From Agromyces sp. H66 (GTDB lineage Bacteria > Actinomycetota > Actinomycetes > Actinomycetales > Microbacteriaceae), in the NCBI RefSeq assembly GCF_004959775.1, contig NZ_SJZG01000001.1:310001-374000 (forward strand): a stretch of DNA of 64,000 nucleotides. The letters are read 5' to 3'. The notes below the pieces were generated by a model, which saw only the letters and a list, made by a program, of their open reading frames with translations, was not told where the DNA came from and ran no database searches. The first letter of the stretch is position 1, and each line of letters begins with the position of its first letter. Shown here in pieces: positions 26,420 through 34,276 of the stretch. The position numbers and the translations under genes are program-made.

Positions 26420-27534
26420 GATTCCTCCGTGTGGATGACGGATGCCGCGGCATCCGTTCGGTCGTCGGCGAAGCGGATGCCGAGCCCGGGCTGTCCGGTC
26501 GTGCGCACGCGGGCAGCGTCGACGGCGACGGGCGACGGTGCGGCGAGCGCCCCGAGCGCCTCGAACGACGCGTCCTCGACGGCCTCGACGAGGTGATGTC
26601 CAGGCAGGGTCAGCGCGAGTTGCGCCGAGAGCTCGAGCAGCAGGTGCGGGGCGATGTCGATGCCGCGCTCGGCGGCGAGGCCCGCGATGGCGCGGAACGG
26701 CGTGATGCCGCCGACGCGCACGATGTTGGGCTGCACGAGGTCGACGGCGCCGGCGTCGATGAACTCGGCGAAGCGGTAGCGCGTGTACAGGTTCTCGCCG
26801 AGGGCGATGGGCACCTCGATGCGGCGGCGGAGTTCGGCGTGACCGGCGAGGTCGTCGGCGCGCAGCGGCTCCTCGATCCAGGCGAGGTCGAACGGCGCCA
26901 GCTCGCCGATGGCGCGCTCGGCCTGCTCGAGGCTCCAGCGCTGGTTCGCGTCGACCATGAGCCGGCGGTCGGGCCCGATGACGCGCCGCACGGCGGCGAT
27001 GCGCTCGACGTCGCGCGCGACATCCTGGCTGCCGACCTTCACCTTCACCGCGTCGAAGCCCGCGGCGACCCAGCGCTCGGCCTGCGCCACGAGCTCGGCG
27101 AGCGGGTAGTGCAGGTTCACGCCGCTGCCGTAGACCTCGGCGGTCTCGTGCGCGCGCCCGAGGTGGTCGGTGATGCCGACGCCGGCACGCCGGGCGGCGA
27201 GGTCCCAGAGCGCGAGGTCGAGGCCCGCCATCGCGATGGTCGTGATGCCGCCGCCGCCGCCCTCGTGCAGGTGCTCCCACAGCGGCTGCCAGAGGGCGGA
27301 TGCCTCGGCCGCGCGTCCGACGGCGAACGCGCGGATGTCGTGGTCGAGGTGCGCGCGCACCGCGGCGGCGCCGATCTGCGGCGTCCACGAGAAGCCGTAC
27401 CCCGTGGCGCCCTCGGAGTCCTCGACCACGACCTCGACGAGCGACAGGTCGCGCACGTCGGGGCCCCACGGCCGGCGCAGCGGCACGCGGATGCCGCGCG
27501 TCGCGAGGCGCCGGATCGTCGGGGTGGTCGTCAT
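26416..27534 (-). CDS. Enolase-superfamily (mandelate racemase subgroup) sugar-acid enzyme
   Basis: 372 residues. The N-terminal capping domain is followed by an (alpha/beta)7 barrel with KVKVGS (catalytic Lys), DANQRW, WIEEPL and GENLYTR metal-ligand blocks, and the APHLLLELSAQLA segment with the catalytic His of the mandelate racemase subgroup. Members dehydrate aldarates or aldonates, or open galactarolactone (galactarolactone cycloisomerase). In this operon, between a KdgD homologue and a KGSA dehydrogenase, it should provide 5-keto-4-deoxy-glucarate from an aldarate or its lactone. The exact substrate cannot be decided from sequence. Four-base overlaps on both sides show translational coupling. 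Confidence 0.85.
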   Translation of the reverse strand: MTTTPTIRRLATRGIRVPLRRPWGPDVRDLSLVEVVVEDSEGATGYGFSWTPQIGAAAVRAHLDHDIRAFAVGRAAEASALWQPLWEHLHEGGGGGITTIAMAGLDLALWDLAARRAGVGITDHLGRAHETAEVYGSGVNLHYPLAELVAQAERWVAAGFDAVKVKVGSQDVARDVERIAAVRRVIGPDRRLMVDANQRWSLEQAERAIGELAPFDLAWIEEPLRADDLAGHAELRRRIEVPIALGENLYTRYRFAEFIDAGAVDLVQPNIVRVGGITPFRAIAGLAAERGIDIAPHLLLELSAQLALTLPGHHLVEAVEDASFEALGALAAPSPVAVDAARVRTTGQPGLGIRFADDRTDAAASVIHTEES

Positions 27535-28484
27535 CGTGCCGTCGCGTCCGCTGCGGCTGCCGGCGCGAGCCGCTCGGCCAGCGCGAGCCCGGTCTCGAGG
27601 ATCGCCCCGAGCCGCGACTCCTGCTCGGGCGTGGGGTCGACGAGGGGTGGCCGCACCGATCCGACGTCGAGGCCGCGCAGCCGCAGGCCCGCCTTGATGA
27701 GCGAGACGCCGAAGCCCGGGGTCTCGTCGCGGAGCCGCACGAGCGGCGTGTAGAACTCGCGCAGGAGCGACATCCGCGTGGCCTCGTCGCCGTCGACGTA
27801 GGCGCGGTAATGCAGGGCCGCGAGCTCGGGGATCATCGCGAACGCCGCCGACGAGTACAGCGGGATGCCGATGCCGCGGTAGGCGCCCTGGCTCAGCTCG
27901 GCGGTGAGCAGGCCGTTGAAGAACTGCAGGTCGCGGCCCGTCGCCTCGGCGGCGAGCACGATCTCCTGCGCGAGGCCGATGTCGCCCGTGCCGTCCTTGA
28001 AGCCGACGACCTTCGGGTTCTCGGCGAGGCGCGTGACGGCGTCGGCCGTGTATCGCGCCGTGCCGCGGTGGTAGACGATGACGGGCAGGTCGGATGCCGC
28101 GGCCACGGCCTCGACCCACGCGACGAGCCCCGCCGGGGTGCCCGACACGAGGTAGGGCGGCAGGAGCAGGAGGCCGTCGGCGCCGGCCTCGGACGCGCCG
28201 CGGGCCAGCTCGACCGCGTGGCCGAGCGGCCCGCCGGCACCGGCGATCACCGGGACCCGGCCGTCGACGGCCTGCACCGTGGTGCGCACCACGTCGAGCG
28301 CCTCGCCCGCCGAGAGCGCATGGAACTCGCCCGTTCCGCACGCCGGGAACACCCCGCCGGGCGCGAACGGCAGGCGGCTCGCGACGTGTTCGGCGAGCAC
28401 GTCGAGGTGCACGGCGCCGCCCACGGTGAACGGCGTGACGGGAAAGAAGAGCACGCCGTCGAAGGCGGGTGCGGATGTCGTCAT
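27531..28484 (-). CDS. kdgD: 5-dehydro-4-deoxyglucarate dehydratase (KdgD)
   Basis: 317 residues of the DHDPS/N-acetylneuraminate lyase family. The Schiff-base Lys163 lies in VVGFKDGTG and the partner Tyr138 in VIVYHRGTA. The N-terminus GVLFFPVTPFT and the PACGTGEFHALSAGE segment match the KdgD subgroup (EC 4.2.1.41), which decarboxylates and dehydrates 5-keto-4-deoxy-D-glucarate to 2,5-dioxopentanoate. The flanking enolase-superfamily and semialdehyde dehydrogenase genes supply and consume this pathway's intermediates, supporting the call. It overlaps both neighbours by 4 bp. Confidence 0.88.
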   Translation of the reverse strand: MTTSAPAFDGVLFFPVTPFTVGGAVHLDVLAEHVASRLPFAPGGVFPACGTGEFHALSAGEALDVVRTTVQAVDGRVPVIAGAGGPLGHAVELARGASEAGADGLLLLPPYLVSGTPAGLVAWVEAVAAASDLPVIVYHRGTARYTADAVTRLAENPKVVGFKDGTGDIGLAQEIVLAAEATGRDLQFFNGLLTAELSQGAYRGIGIPLYSSAAFAMIPELAALHYRAYVDGDEATRMSLLREFYTPLVRLRDETPGFGVSLIKAGLRLRGLDVGSVRPPLVDPTPEQESRLGAILETGLALAERLAPAAAADATAR

Positions 28485-29422
28485 GGGAGCCTCGATTCGG
28501 TGGCGGCGGGTCGGGGTCGTTCGGCGTCGGCGGGGATGGCGGCGGCCGCAGCGGCGAGCTCGGTGCGCCAGGTTCGCTCCGGGCGCCAGCCGAGGCGCGC
28601 GGCGGCCTTGTCGGTGGAGAAGACCGGCTCCGTTCCGATGAGCCGGTCGGCGTCCGGGCCGAGGCCGGGCGCCAGCTCGCGCCAGAGCTCGGCGACCGGC
28701 CGGCGTGCGAGTGCGTCGGCGGCCCCGACGAAGAACCCCTCCCCGTCGACGACGTCGGCCGGAGCGGCGAGCCAGGCGTCGGCGAATGCGGCGGCGTCGC
28801 GGGCGTCGACGTAGTTGAACAGGCTCACGGCCGCGAGTGCCGGATCGTCGAGACGCTCGAGCATGGTGTGCCCCTGCTGGGTGGGCGCGCCCGCCCACTC
28901 CTCGGGGGAGACGACGTAGCAGGGCCGGAAGTATCCGTACGCCCCGGCGGCGGTGCGCGAGAACGTGCGCACCGTCTCCTCGATCAGGAGCTTCGAGAGC
29001 GCGTAGGCGTTCGACGGCTCGCGGGGGTGCGTCTCGTCGATCGGCACCGTGCTCGCGCGCCAGCCCGGCGTGCCGTAGCCGATGACGGTCGGGCTGCTCG
29101 CCGCGAGCACGCGTCCGACGCCGGCGCCCGCGGCCGCCGCGAGCACCGAGTGCGCGAGCGAGGCGTTGGTCACGAGGATCTGCAGCTCGGGGGCGCTGAA
29201 CGGCACGGCGATGCCGGCCAGGTGCACGACCGCGTCGGGGCGCACGTCGTCGATGAGCAGCTGGGCCGCCCGCTCGTCGAGCAGGTCGACCTCGCGCTCC
29301 GCCACGCCCGGCAGGCCGACCGCCGCACGGTCGGCGCCGACGACGGTGTGCCCGGATGCCGCGAGCCCCATGCTCAGGGTGCGGCCGAGCCGGCCCGACG
29401 ACCCCGTGACGACGACCCGCAT
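28481..29422 (-). CDS. NAD-dependent epimerase/dehydratase (extended SDR), possible uronate dehydrogenase
   Basis: 313 residues, start at 29422 with AAGGAG upstream. Extended SDR fold: GSSGRLGRTL nucleotide-binding loop, DAVVHLAG, ASSPTVIGYG for the active-site Ser and the YALSK motif for Tyr and Lys (about residue 150). Uronate dehydrogenase (Udh) is an SDR of similar size that oxidises D-galacturonate or D-glucuronate to aldarolactones. As first gene of an operon with sugar-acid, KdgD and KGSA dehydrogenase genes, that role fits well. A role as NDP-sugar epimerase cannot be excluded by sequence alone. It is preceded by LacI-type operators and diverges from a LacI gene. Confidence 0.78.
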   Translation of the reverse strand: MRVVVTGSSGRLGRTLSMGLAASGHTVVGADRAAVGLPGVAEREVDLLDERAAQLLIDDVRPDAVVHLAGIAVPFSAPELQILVTNASLAHSVLAAAAGAGVGRVLAASSPTVIGYGTPGWRASTVPIDETHPREPSNAYALSKLLIEETVRTFSRTAAGAYGYFRPCYVVSPEEWAGAPTQQGHTMLERLDDPALAAVSLFNYVDARDAAAFADAWLAAPADVVDGEGFFVGAADALARRPVAELWRELAPGLGPDADRLIGTEPVFSTDKAAARLGWRPERTWRTELAAAAAAIPADAERPRPAATESRLP

Positions 29423-29480
29423 CCATGCTCCTTGCCTGCCGGTGGCGCTTGCCTCGCGCGGCACTCATCCGCGAACGGGT

Positions 29481-29496
29481 GAGAAACCGCTTTCTC
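29481..29496. promoter_or_regulatory. LacI-type operator GAGAAACCGCTTTCTC
   Basis: A palindrome with one central mismatch, 58 bp before the start of the sugar-acid operon (minus strand) and 142 bp before the divergent LacI start. Confidence 0.75.
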
Positions 29497-29547
29497 GGAT
29501 GCAGCCTAGGCGATGCCCGAGGTCGCGGGCAACTCGGCGGCTAGACT

Positions 29548-29563
29548 GAGGAACCGGTTTCCC
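29548..29563. promoter_or_regulatory. LacI-type operator GAGGAACCGGTTTCCC
   Basis: A second site with a perfect AACCGGTT core in the divergent promoter region, 75 bp before the LacI gene at 29639. The CCGG core differs from the GCGC or ACGC core of the other sites, so it may define the specificity of this regulator. Confidence 0.7.
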
Positions 29564-29638
29564 GATCGCACGGAGAACGCCGGCATCCGAACCGGCACGA
29601 CGACCGGCCGCCAACGATGGCGGCGGAGAGGGGTTGGC

Positions 29639-30688
29639 ATGGGGGAGCGCAGTCGCGGCGTGACCATCGCCGACGTCGCCGCGCACGCGGGGGTCTCGCA
29701 GGCGTCGGTGTCGCGCGTCCTGAACGGCAAGCAGACCGTCGACCCCGGCATCGTGCGCCGCGTGCAGGCGTCCATCGCGGCCCTCGGCTACGCCCCGAGT
29801 GCGGCCGCGCGCAGCCTCGTGCATGGTCGCAACGACACCATTGCCATGGTGGTGCCCGATCTCGGGAACCCGCTCTTCCAAGGCATCCTGCAGGGCCTCA
29901 GCCTCGCGGCGGCCGCCGACGGCTACCGCGTGCTCGTCGCCGACACGGCGGAACGCGTCGACGAGGAGGAGGCGACCGCCCTCGAGGCGCGCCACCGGTG
30001 CGACGCCCTCGTGCTCTGCGCACCGCGCATGCCCGAGACACGGCTGCGGCGCGTGGTCGACCGCGTCGCGCCCGTGGTGGTCGTGAACCGGCACCTGCCC
30101 GGCGCCGACGTGCCCATCGTCGGGGTCGACTACGTTCGCGGCATCCGCGACCTCGTCGAGCACCTGCACGGTCTCGGACATCGGCACCTCGCCTACCTCG
30201 GCGGGCCGCCCTCGAGCGCGTCCAACGCCGAACGGCTGCGCGGTGTCGAGGAGGCCGTCGCCGCGCATCCCGAGATGCGGATCGACGTGCATCCCGGCGG
30301 GTCGCGGCTCGACGACGGCTACGAGGCCGCCGAGACCGTGCTCGGCGCGCGCGAACGCGGCGTCACGGCGGTCATGGCGTACAACGACCTCGTCGCGCTC
30401 GGCCTCATGACCCGCCTCCGCGAGCTCGGCGTCGACGTGCCCGGCGACCTTTCGGTGGCGGGATTCGACGACGTGCCCATGGCCCGGTTCGCGCTGCCGC
30501 GGCTCACGAGTCTCTCGGTGCCGCGCGGCGAGCTCGGTGCCCAGGTGTGGGCGCGCCTGCGCACGCTCATCGCTGGTGGTCCCGTCGAGCACACCGTGCT
30601 CTACCGTCCGCGGCTCGAACCTCGGGAGAGCACCGCTCCGCCGCCCGCCACCGCCACCGCTGCCGCCGCAGGGAAGGACCGCGCATGA
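29639..30688 (+). CDS. LacI-family transcriptional regulator of the sugar-acid operon
   Basis: 349 residues, start at ATG 29639 with GGAGAGGGG upstream. Helix-turn-helix TIADVAAHAGVSQASVSRVLNG, hinge helix AARSLVHGRNDTIAMVVPDL, and a ligand-binding core containing DALVLCAP, VMAYNDLVALGL and LSVAGFDDVPMARFALP. It is divergent from the SDR/enolase-superfamily/KdgD/ALDH operon with two operators in between, so it most likely represses that operon and itself, and is released by a uronate, aldarate or pathway intermediate. The last codons overlap the M24-like gene by 4 bp, so the regulator and that protein are made together. Confidence 0.92.
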   Translation: MGERSRGVTIADVAAHAGVSQASVSRVLNGKQTVDPGIVRRVQASIAALGYAPSAAARSLVHGRNDTIAMVVPDLGNPLFQGILQGLSLAAAADGYRVLVADTAERVDEEEATALEARHRCDALVLCAPRMPETRLRRVVDRVAPVVVVNRHLPGADVPIVGVDYVRGIRDLVEHLHGLGHRHLAYLGGPPSSASNAERLRGVEEAVAAHPEMRIDVHPGGSRLDDGYEAAETVLGARERGVTAVMAYNDLVALGLMTRLRELGVDVPGDLSVAGFDDVPMARFALPRLTSLSVPRGELGAQVWARLRTLIAGGPVEHTVLYRPRLEPRESTAPPPATATAAAAGKDRA

Positions 30689-31776
30689 CGCCGACCGCCT
30701 CCGAGTCGACGGCCGTGCCGGGGCCGGTCGCGGCCGATCGCGCCGTCAAGCGCGAACGGATGCTCGAGCTCCTCGGCCGCTTCGGCGCCGAGTCCATCGT
30801 GCTCCGCTCGCACACCGCCGTCGCGTGGTACCTCGACGGGGCGCGCACGCACGTCTCGCTCGCGGCCGACCCGGTCGCCGCGGTCGTGGTGCGCCGTGAC
30901 CGTGACGAGGTGCGCGTGTTCGCGAACGAGGCCGAGCGCCTCCTCGCCGAGGAGCTCGGCGAGGCATCCGGATTCGATCTCGTGCAGGTGCCGTGGCACG
31001 ACCCGCTCACGCCGCCGGGCCTCGCCGAACTCGACGAGGCGGATGCCGCGGCCGACCTGCGCGCGGCACGCGCCTCGTTGCTCCCCGGCGAACTCGCACG
31101 CTACCGGGCGCTCTGCCGCGAGGTCGCCGAGGTGCTGACGGATGCCGCGACCTCAGCCGATCCGCACGACTCCGAGCGCGACGTGGCGGCACGCATCGCG
31201 GCCGACCTCGTGGCGCGGGGCATCGACCCGCTGGTGACGCTCGTCGCCGGACGATCGAGGCTCGGCTTCCGACATCCGCTGCCGACCGGCGCCGCGCTCG
31301 GCGACCGCGCCATGCTCGTGGCGTGCGGGCGTCGGCACGGCCTCATCGCCAACGCCACGAGGTGGGTGCGGTGGGGCGGCGACGTCGACCGCGAGGCGGA
31401 GCGACGCATCCACCAGGTCGAGGCGGAGTTCTTCGCGGGCACGCGCATCGGCGGCACCATCGGCGAGGCGTTCGCCGCCGGCATCGGCGGCTACGGCGCG
31501 CACGGCTTCGATCCCGAGGAATGGCGACGGCATCACCAGGGCGGCGCGGCGGGCTACGCGGGACGCGACCCGCGCGGCACCGCGCAGGTCGCCGACCGCG
31601 TGCAGGCCGACCAGGCATTCGCGTGGAATCCCACGGCGCCCGGCGTCAAGGTCGAGGACACGGTGCTCGTGCGCACGTCGGGCATCGAGGTGCTGACGGT
31701 GGATCGGCGCTGGCCGACGGCGCAGGTGAACGGGATCGATCGACCGATCGAGCTCCACCGTGTAGGCTCGGGATAA
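30685..31776 (+). CDS. M24 (creatinase/aminopeptidase P fold) protein without canonical metal ligands
   Basis: 363 residues, ATGA overlap with the LacI gene. Residues 1-130 resemble a creatinase-type N-terminal domain and 130-363 the pita-bread fold. In active aminopeptidase P enzymes the metal is held by two Asp, one His and two Glu. Here the first two positions appear as LVACGR and NATRW instead of LLDxG and SDITR, and the His block is HHQGGAAGYAGRD. The protein therefore probably lacks the dinuclear metal site. Co-translation with a sugar regulator suggests a ligand-sensing or non-peptidase hydrolase role. Creatinase itself is metal-free, so catalysis is not excluded. Confidence 0.78.
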   Translation: MTPTASESTAVPGPVAADRAVKRERMLELLGRFGAESIVLRSHTAVAWYLDGARTHVSLAADPVAAVVVRRDRDEVRVFANEAERLLAEELGEASGFDLVQVPWHDPLTPPGLAELDEADAAADLRAARASLLPGELARYRALCREVAEVLTDAATSADPHDSERDVAARIAADLVARGIDPLVTLVAGRSRLGFRHPLPTGAALGDRAMLVACGRRHGLIANATRWVRWGGDVDREAERRIHQVEAEFFAGTRIGGTIGEAFAAGIGGYGAHGFDPEEWRRHHQGGAAGYAGRDPRGTAQVADRVQADQAFAWNPTAPGVKVEDTVLVRTSGIEVLTVDRRWPTAQVNGIDRPIELHRVGSG

Positions 31777-31785
31777 CGCTTTCCC
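31770..31785 (+). promoter_or_regulatory. LacI-family operator, class A (GGGATAACGCTTTCCC)
   Basis: Lies over the stop region of the M24-like gene and 77 bp upstream of the DUF6807 gene. It differs at two positions from the sites at 21795 and 34213. Confidence 0.75.
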
Positions 31786-31861
31786 ATGTTCCACGCGGGT
31801 CGAGGGGGCCGCTCAGCGGCCTTCGCGAAGCCCCGCTGCGCAGAGATCCGAGGAGCCCGCG

Positions 31862-32788
31862 ATGGCAGCGATCCGCTTCGACGAACAGGGCGACCGGTTG
31901 CGCATCCGGGTGGACGAGCTCGTGCTCGCCGAGTACGTGCACCGGCCCGCCGACGCGCGGCTCGAGTCACCCCGCCCCTACTTCGACCCGGTCCGCACAC
32001 TCGGCGGCGAGCTCGTGTCGCTGTTCCGCCCGCACGACCACGTGTGGCACAAGGGCATCTCCTGGTCGCTGCCCGTGGTCGGCGACGAGAACTTCTGGGG
32101 CGGCCCCACGTTCGTGCGCGGCGAGGGCTACGTGCAACTGCCGAACAACGGCGAGCAGCGGCACGTGTCGTTCGAGACGACGGATGCCGCGGCGCCGGGC
32201 ACGGCCGGGGTCGTCGAGATGCTCGACTGGGTCACCGAGGCGGGCGAGGCGATCTTCGACGAGCAGCGCACGATCGCGGCATCCGTCATCGCCGACGACG
32301 CGTGGCTCCTCGTGTTCGAGACCCGCATGCGGAACGTGTCGGTTCGCGAGATCGCCATCGGGTCGCCCACCACGCGGGGCCGGGAGAACGCCGGCTACGG
32401 GGGGCTCTTCTGGCGCGGGCCGCGCTCGTTCACGGGCGGCCGCGTGCTCGCGCCTGGCGTGACGGGCGGTGACGAACTGCGCGGCATCCGGGCGCCGTGG
32501 ATGGGCTTCAGCGGCCGCCACGACGGCGGCGGCGGGGCATCCACCGTCGTCGTGGTCGACGACCCGGGCAACCTGCAGCACCCGCCGCGGTGGTTCGCGC
32601 GCACCGAGGAGTTCGCGTGCCTCTGCCCGGCACCATTCTTCAGCGAGGAGCACACGGTCTCCCCGGGCGCCACCCTCGCGCTGCGCTACGGCGTCGTGAT
32701 CGCCGACGGCGCGAGCGATCCCGCGCGCGCCTGGCGCTTGGCCGACGCCGGCGCCGCACGGCTCGCGTCGCCGGCGGTGGCGTCGTGA
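31862..32788 (+). CDS. DUF6807 (PmoA-like) family protein
   Basis: 308 residues, start at ATG 31862 with GAGGAG upstream. It shows the conserved blocks of this family: LFRPHDHVWHKGISWSLP (residues about 56-73), ENAGYGGLFWRGPRSF and PRWFARTEEFACLCPAPFF. It has several invariant His residues and is predicted to be mainly beta-sandwich. The family is widespread next to Gfo/Idh/MocA genes and is sometimes labelled 'methane oxygenase PmoA' by annotation transfer. That name is not supported: the protein is soluble and lacks membrane segments. It overlaps a 62-codon gene by 4 bp and heads an operon under a class A operator. Confidence 0.87.
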   Translation: MAAIRFDEQGDRLRIRVDELVLAEYVHRPADARLESPRPYFDPVRTLGGELVSLFRPHDHVWHKGISWSLPVVGDENFWGGPTFVRGEGYVQLPNNGEQRHVSFETTDAAAPGTAGVVEMLDWVTEAGEAIFDEQRTIAASVIADDAWLLVFETRMRNVSVREIAIGSPTTRGRENAGYGGLFWRGPRSFTGGRVLAPGVTGGDELRGIRAPWMGFSGRHDGGGGASTVVVVDDPGNLQHPPRWFARTEEFACLCPAPFFSEEHTVSPGATLALRYGVVIADGASDPARAWRLADAGAARLASPAVAS

Positions 32789-32973
32789 GCGCGGCACCCG
32801 TCTTCCCCGGCGCCACCTCGGTCATCGACGCGTTCGACGCCGGCCGCGACCCGGGACTCGCGGCCGCGCGCGTCGCCGCCGTCTCCGCCGCGCCCGACTT
32901 CGGCATGTGCGGGCGCCTCCACCGCTACGACACGAGGGCGGTCGCCGCGACCGCCACCGAGGGAGACGAATGA
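32785..32973 (+). CDS. Small conserved-context protein of 62 residues, function unknown
   Basis: GTG 32785 overlaps the stop of the DUF6807 gene (GTGA), and its own stop overlaps the ATG of the next oxidoreductase gene (ATGA). This double coupling is strong evidence that it is translated. It has two parts: an Ala-rich helix-forming segment (VIDAFDAGRDPGLAAARVAA) and a FGMCGRLHRYDTR tail with one Cys and one His. No known domain is recognised, and there is no signal peptide or membrane segment. It could be a small partner subunit or stabiliser of the flanking DUF6807 and Gfo proteins. Confidence 0.7.
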   Translation: MSAAPVFPGATSVIDAFDAGRDPGLAAARVAAVSAAPDFGMCGRLHRYDTRAVAATATEGDE

Positions 32974-34064
32974 CCGAGACCGCTCCGCTCCGCGCCGCCA
33001 TCGTGGGCACCGGTGCGATCGCGCACGCGCACGCGCACGGCATCGCGACCAGCCGCGATGCCGAGCTGGTCGCCGTCGTCGACCGCGACGCCGGCCACGC
33101 CCGCGCATTCGCCGGGCACTGGCACGTGCCGAACGTCGCGGAATCGCTCGAGGTGCTCCTCGCGAGCGGCGCGATCGACGTGCTGCATGTCTGCACGCCC
33201 CCTGGCGTGCACGCCGGACAGGCGATCGCCGCGCTCGACGCGGGCGTGCACGTGGTCTGCGAGAAGCCGGCGGCGCTCTCGCTCGACGAGCTCGATGCGA
33301 TGACCGATGCCGCGACTCGCAACGATCGCCGGCTCGCGGTCGTCTTCCAGCAGCGCACCGGCTCGGCCGCCGCGCACGTCCGCCGCCTCCTCGAGTCGGG
33401 TGCGCTCGGACGACCCCTCGTCGCCACCTGCCAGACCCTCTGGTACCGCGACCCCGAATACTTCGCCGTGCCGTGGCGCGGCAAGTGGGCCACCGAGGGC
33501 GGCGGGCCGACGCTCGGCCACGGCATCCACCAGATCGACCTGCTCGCCTGGCTCCTCGGTGACTGGGCGACCGTGCAGGGGCAGCTCTGGCGCCTCGGGC
33601 GGGAGACCGAGACGGAGGATGCCTCGACGGCGGTCGTGACCTTCGCGGGCGGCGCCGTGGCATCTGTCATCACCAGTGCGCTCTCGCCGCGCGAGACGAG
33701 CTCGATCCGCATCGACACCGAACTGGCGACCGTGACGGTCGACCATCTCTACGGGCACGGCCACGAGCACTGGCGCATCACCCCGGCGCCGAACGTCGAT
33801 GCCGGCGTGGTCGCGAGCTGGGCGCTGCCCGAGGTGGAGGAGTCGAGCGGGCACGATCCGCTCATCCGCGACATCTACGCCGCGCTCCGATCGGGCGAAC
33901 CGCTGCCGTCGACGGCGGCGGATGCCGCGCGCTCGTTCGAGATCGTCACGGCCATCTACTCGTCGGCCGCGACCGGCAGGGTGGTGACGCCCGACACGCT
34001 CCGGGAGGACGTGGACCGGCGACGGAGCCTGGCGAGCCCCGTCACCGACCTGCGCCGGAGTTGA
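32970..34064 (+). CDS. Gfo/Idh/MocA family oxidoreductase (DUF6807 operon)
   Basis: 364 residues, ATGA overlap with the small gene. NAD-binding loop AAIVGTGAIAHAHAHG, lysine motif VVCEKPAALS (about residue 101), a C-terminal domain with GKWATEGGGPTLGHGIHQIDLLAW containing the conserved Asp and His, and a typical length. It should oxidise a sugar or sugar-like hydroxyl, with NAD(P). It is part of the DUF6807 operon, so both proteins probably act on the same substrate. The downstream gap (34065-34276) holds the promoter of the CUT1 importer. Confidence 0.88.
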   Translation: MTETAPLRAAIVGTGAIAHAHAHGIATSRDAELVAVVDRDAGHARAFAGHWHVPNVAESLEVLLASGAIDVLHVCTPPGVHAGQAIAALDAGVHVVCEKPAALSLDELDAMTDAATRNDRRLAVVFQQRTGSAAAHVRRLLESGALGRPLVATCQTLWYRDPEYFAVPWRGKWATEGGGPTLGHGIHQIDLLAWLLGDWATVQGQLWRLGRETETEDASTAVVTFAGGAVASVITSALSPRETSSIRIDTELATVTVDHLYGHGHEHWRITPAPNVDAGVVASWALPEVEESSGHDPLIRDIYAALRSGEPLPSTAADAARSFEIVTAIYSSAATGRVVTPDTLREDVDRRRSLASPVTDLRRS

Positions 34065-34159
34065 CGGGAACCGGTCGCCCACGCGCGACGACGCGAGGGC
34101 ACGCGCCCGGCATCGGAGGCGACTTCGCGCTCCGGCGGCCCGAGGCATCCCAGCACGGA

Positions 34160-34195
34160 TTGAAACGATTTTTCCGCACTGGTTGACCGTTTCAA
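34160..34195. promoter_or_regulatory. Inverted repeat TTGAAACG ... CGTTTCAA upstream of the CUT1 importer
   Basis: Perfect 8-bp arms (34160-34167 and 34188-34195) are separated by 20 bp. They overlap the -35 region and could bind a second regulator. Confidence 0.45.
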
Positions 34196-34211
34196 TACGC
34201 TCCATTACATT
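34183..34211 (+). promoter_or_regulatory. Sigma-70-like promoter of the CUT1 importer
   Basis: -35 TTGACC (34183-34188), 17-bp spacer, -10 TACATT (34206-34211). The expected start site near 34218 falls inside the LacI-type operator at 34213-34228, the classical arrangement for repression. Confidence 0.65.
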
Positions 34212-34212
34212 G

Positions 34213-34228
34213 GGGTAAACGCTTTCCC
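34213..34228 (+). promoter_or_regulatory. LacI-family operator, class A (GGGTAAACGCTTTCCC)
   Basis: Covers the predicted transcription start of the importer operon. Its sequence is the exact reverse complement of the site at 21795-21810 as written on the plus strand. Confidence 0.85.
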
Positions 34229-34276
34229 ACGCGTGATCCAGCACCGAGCAGACACAGACGTTCCGGGAGGACAACG

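Noticed and set aside
31862-32788. Particulate methane monooxygenase subunit (PmoA)
   Set aside because: The family label is transferred from old annotation. The protein is soluble and lacks the membrane helices and copper sites of real PmoA.
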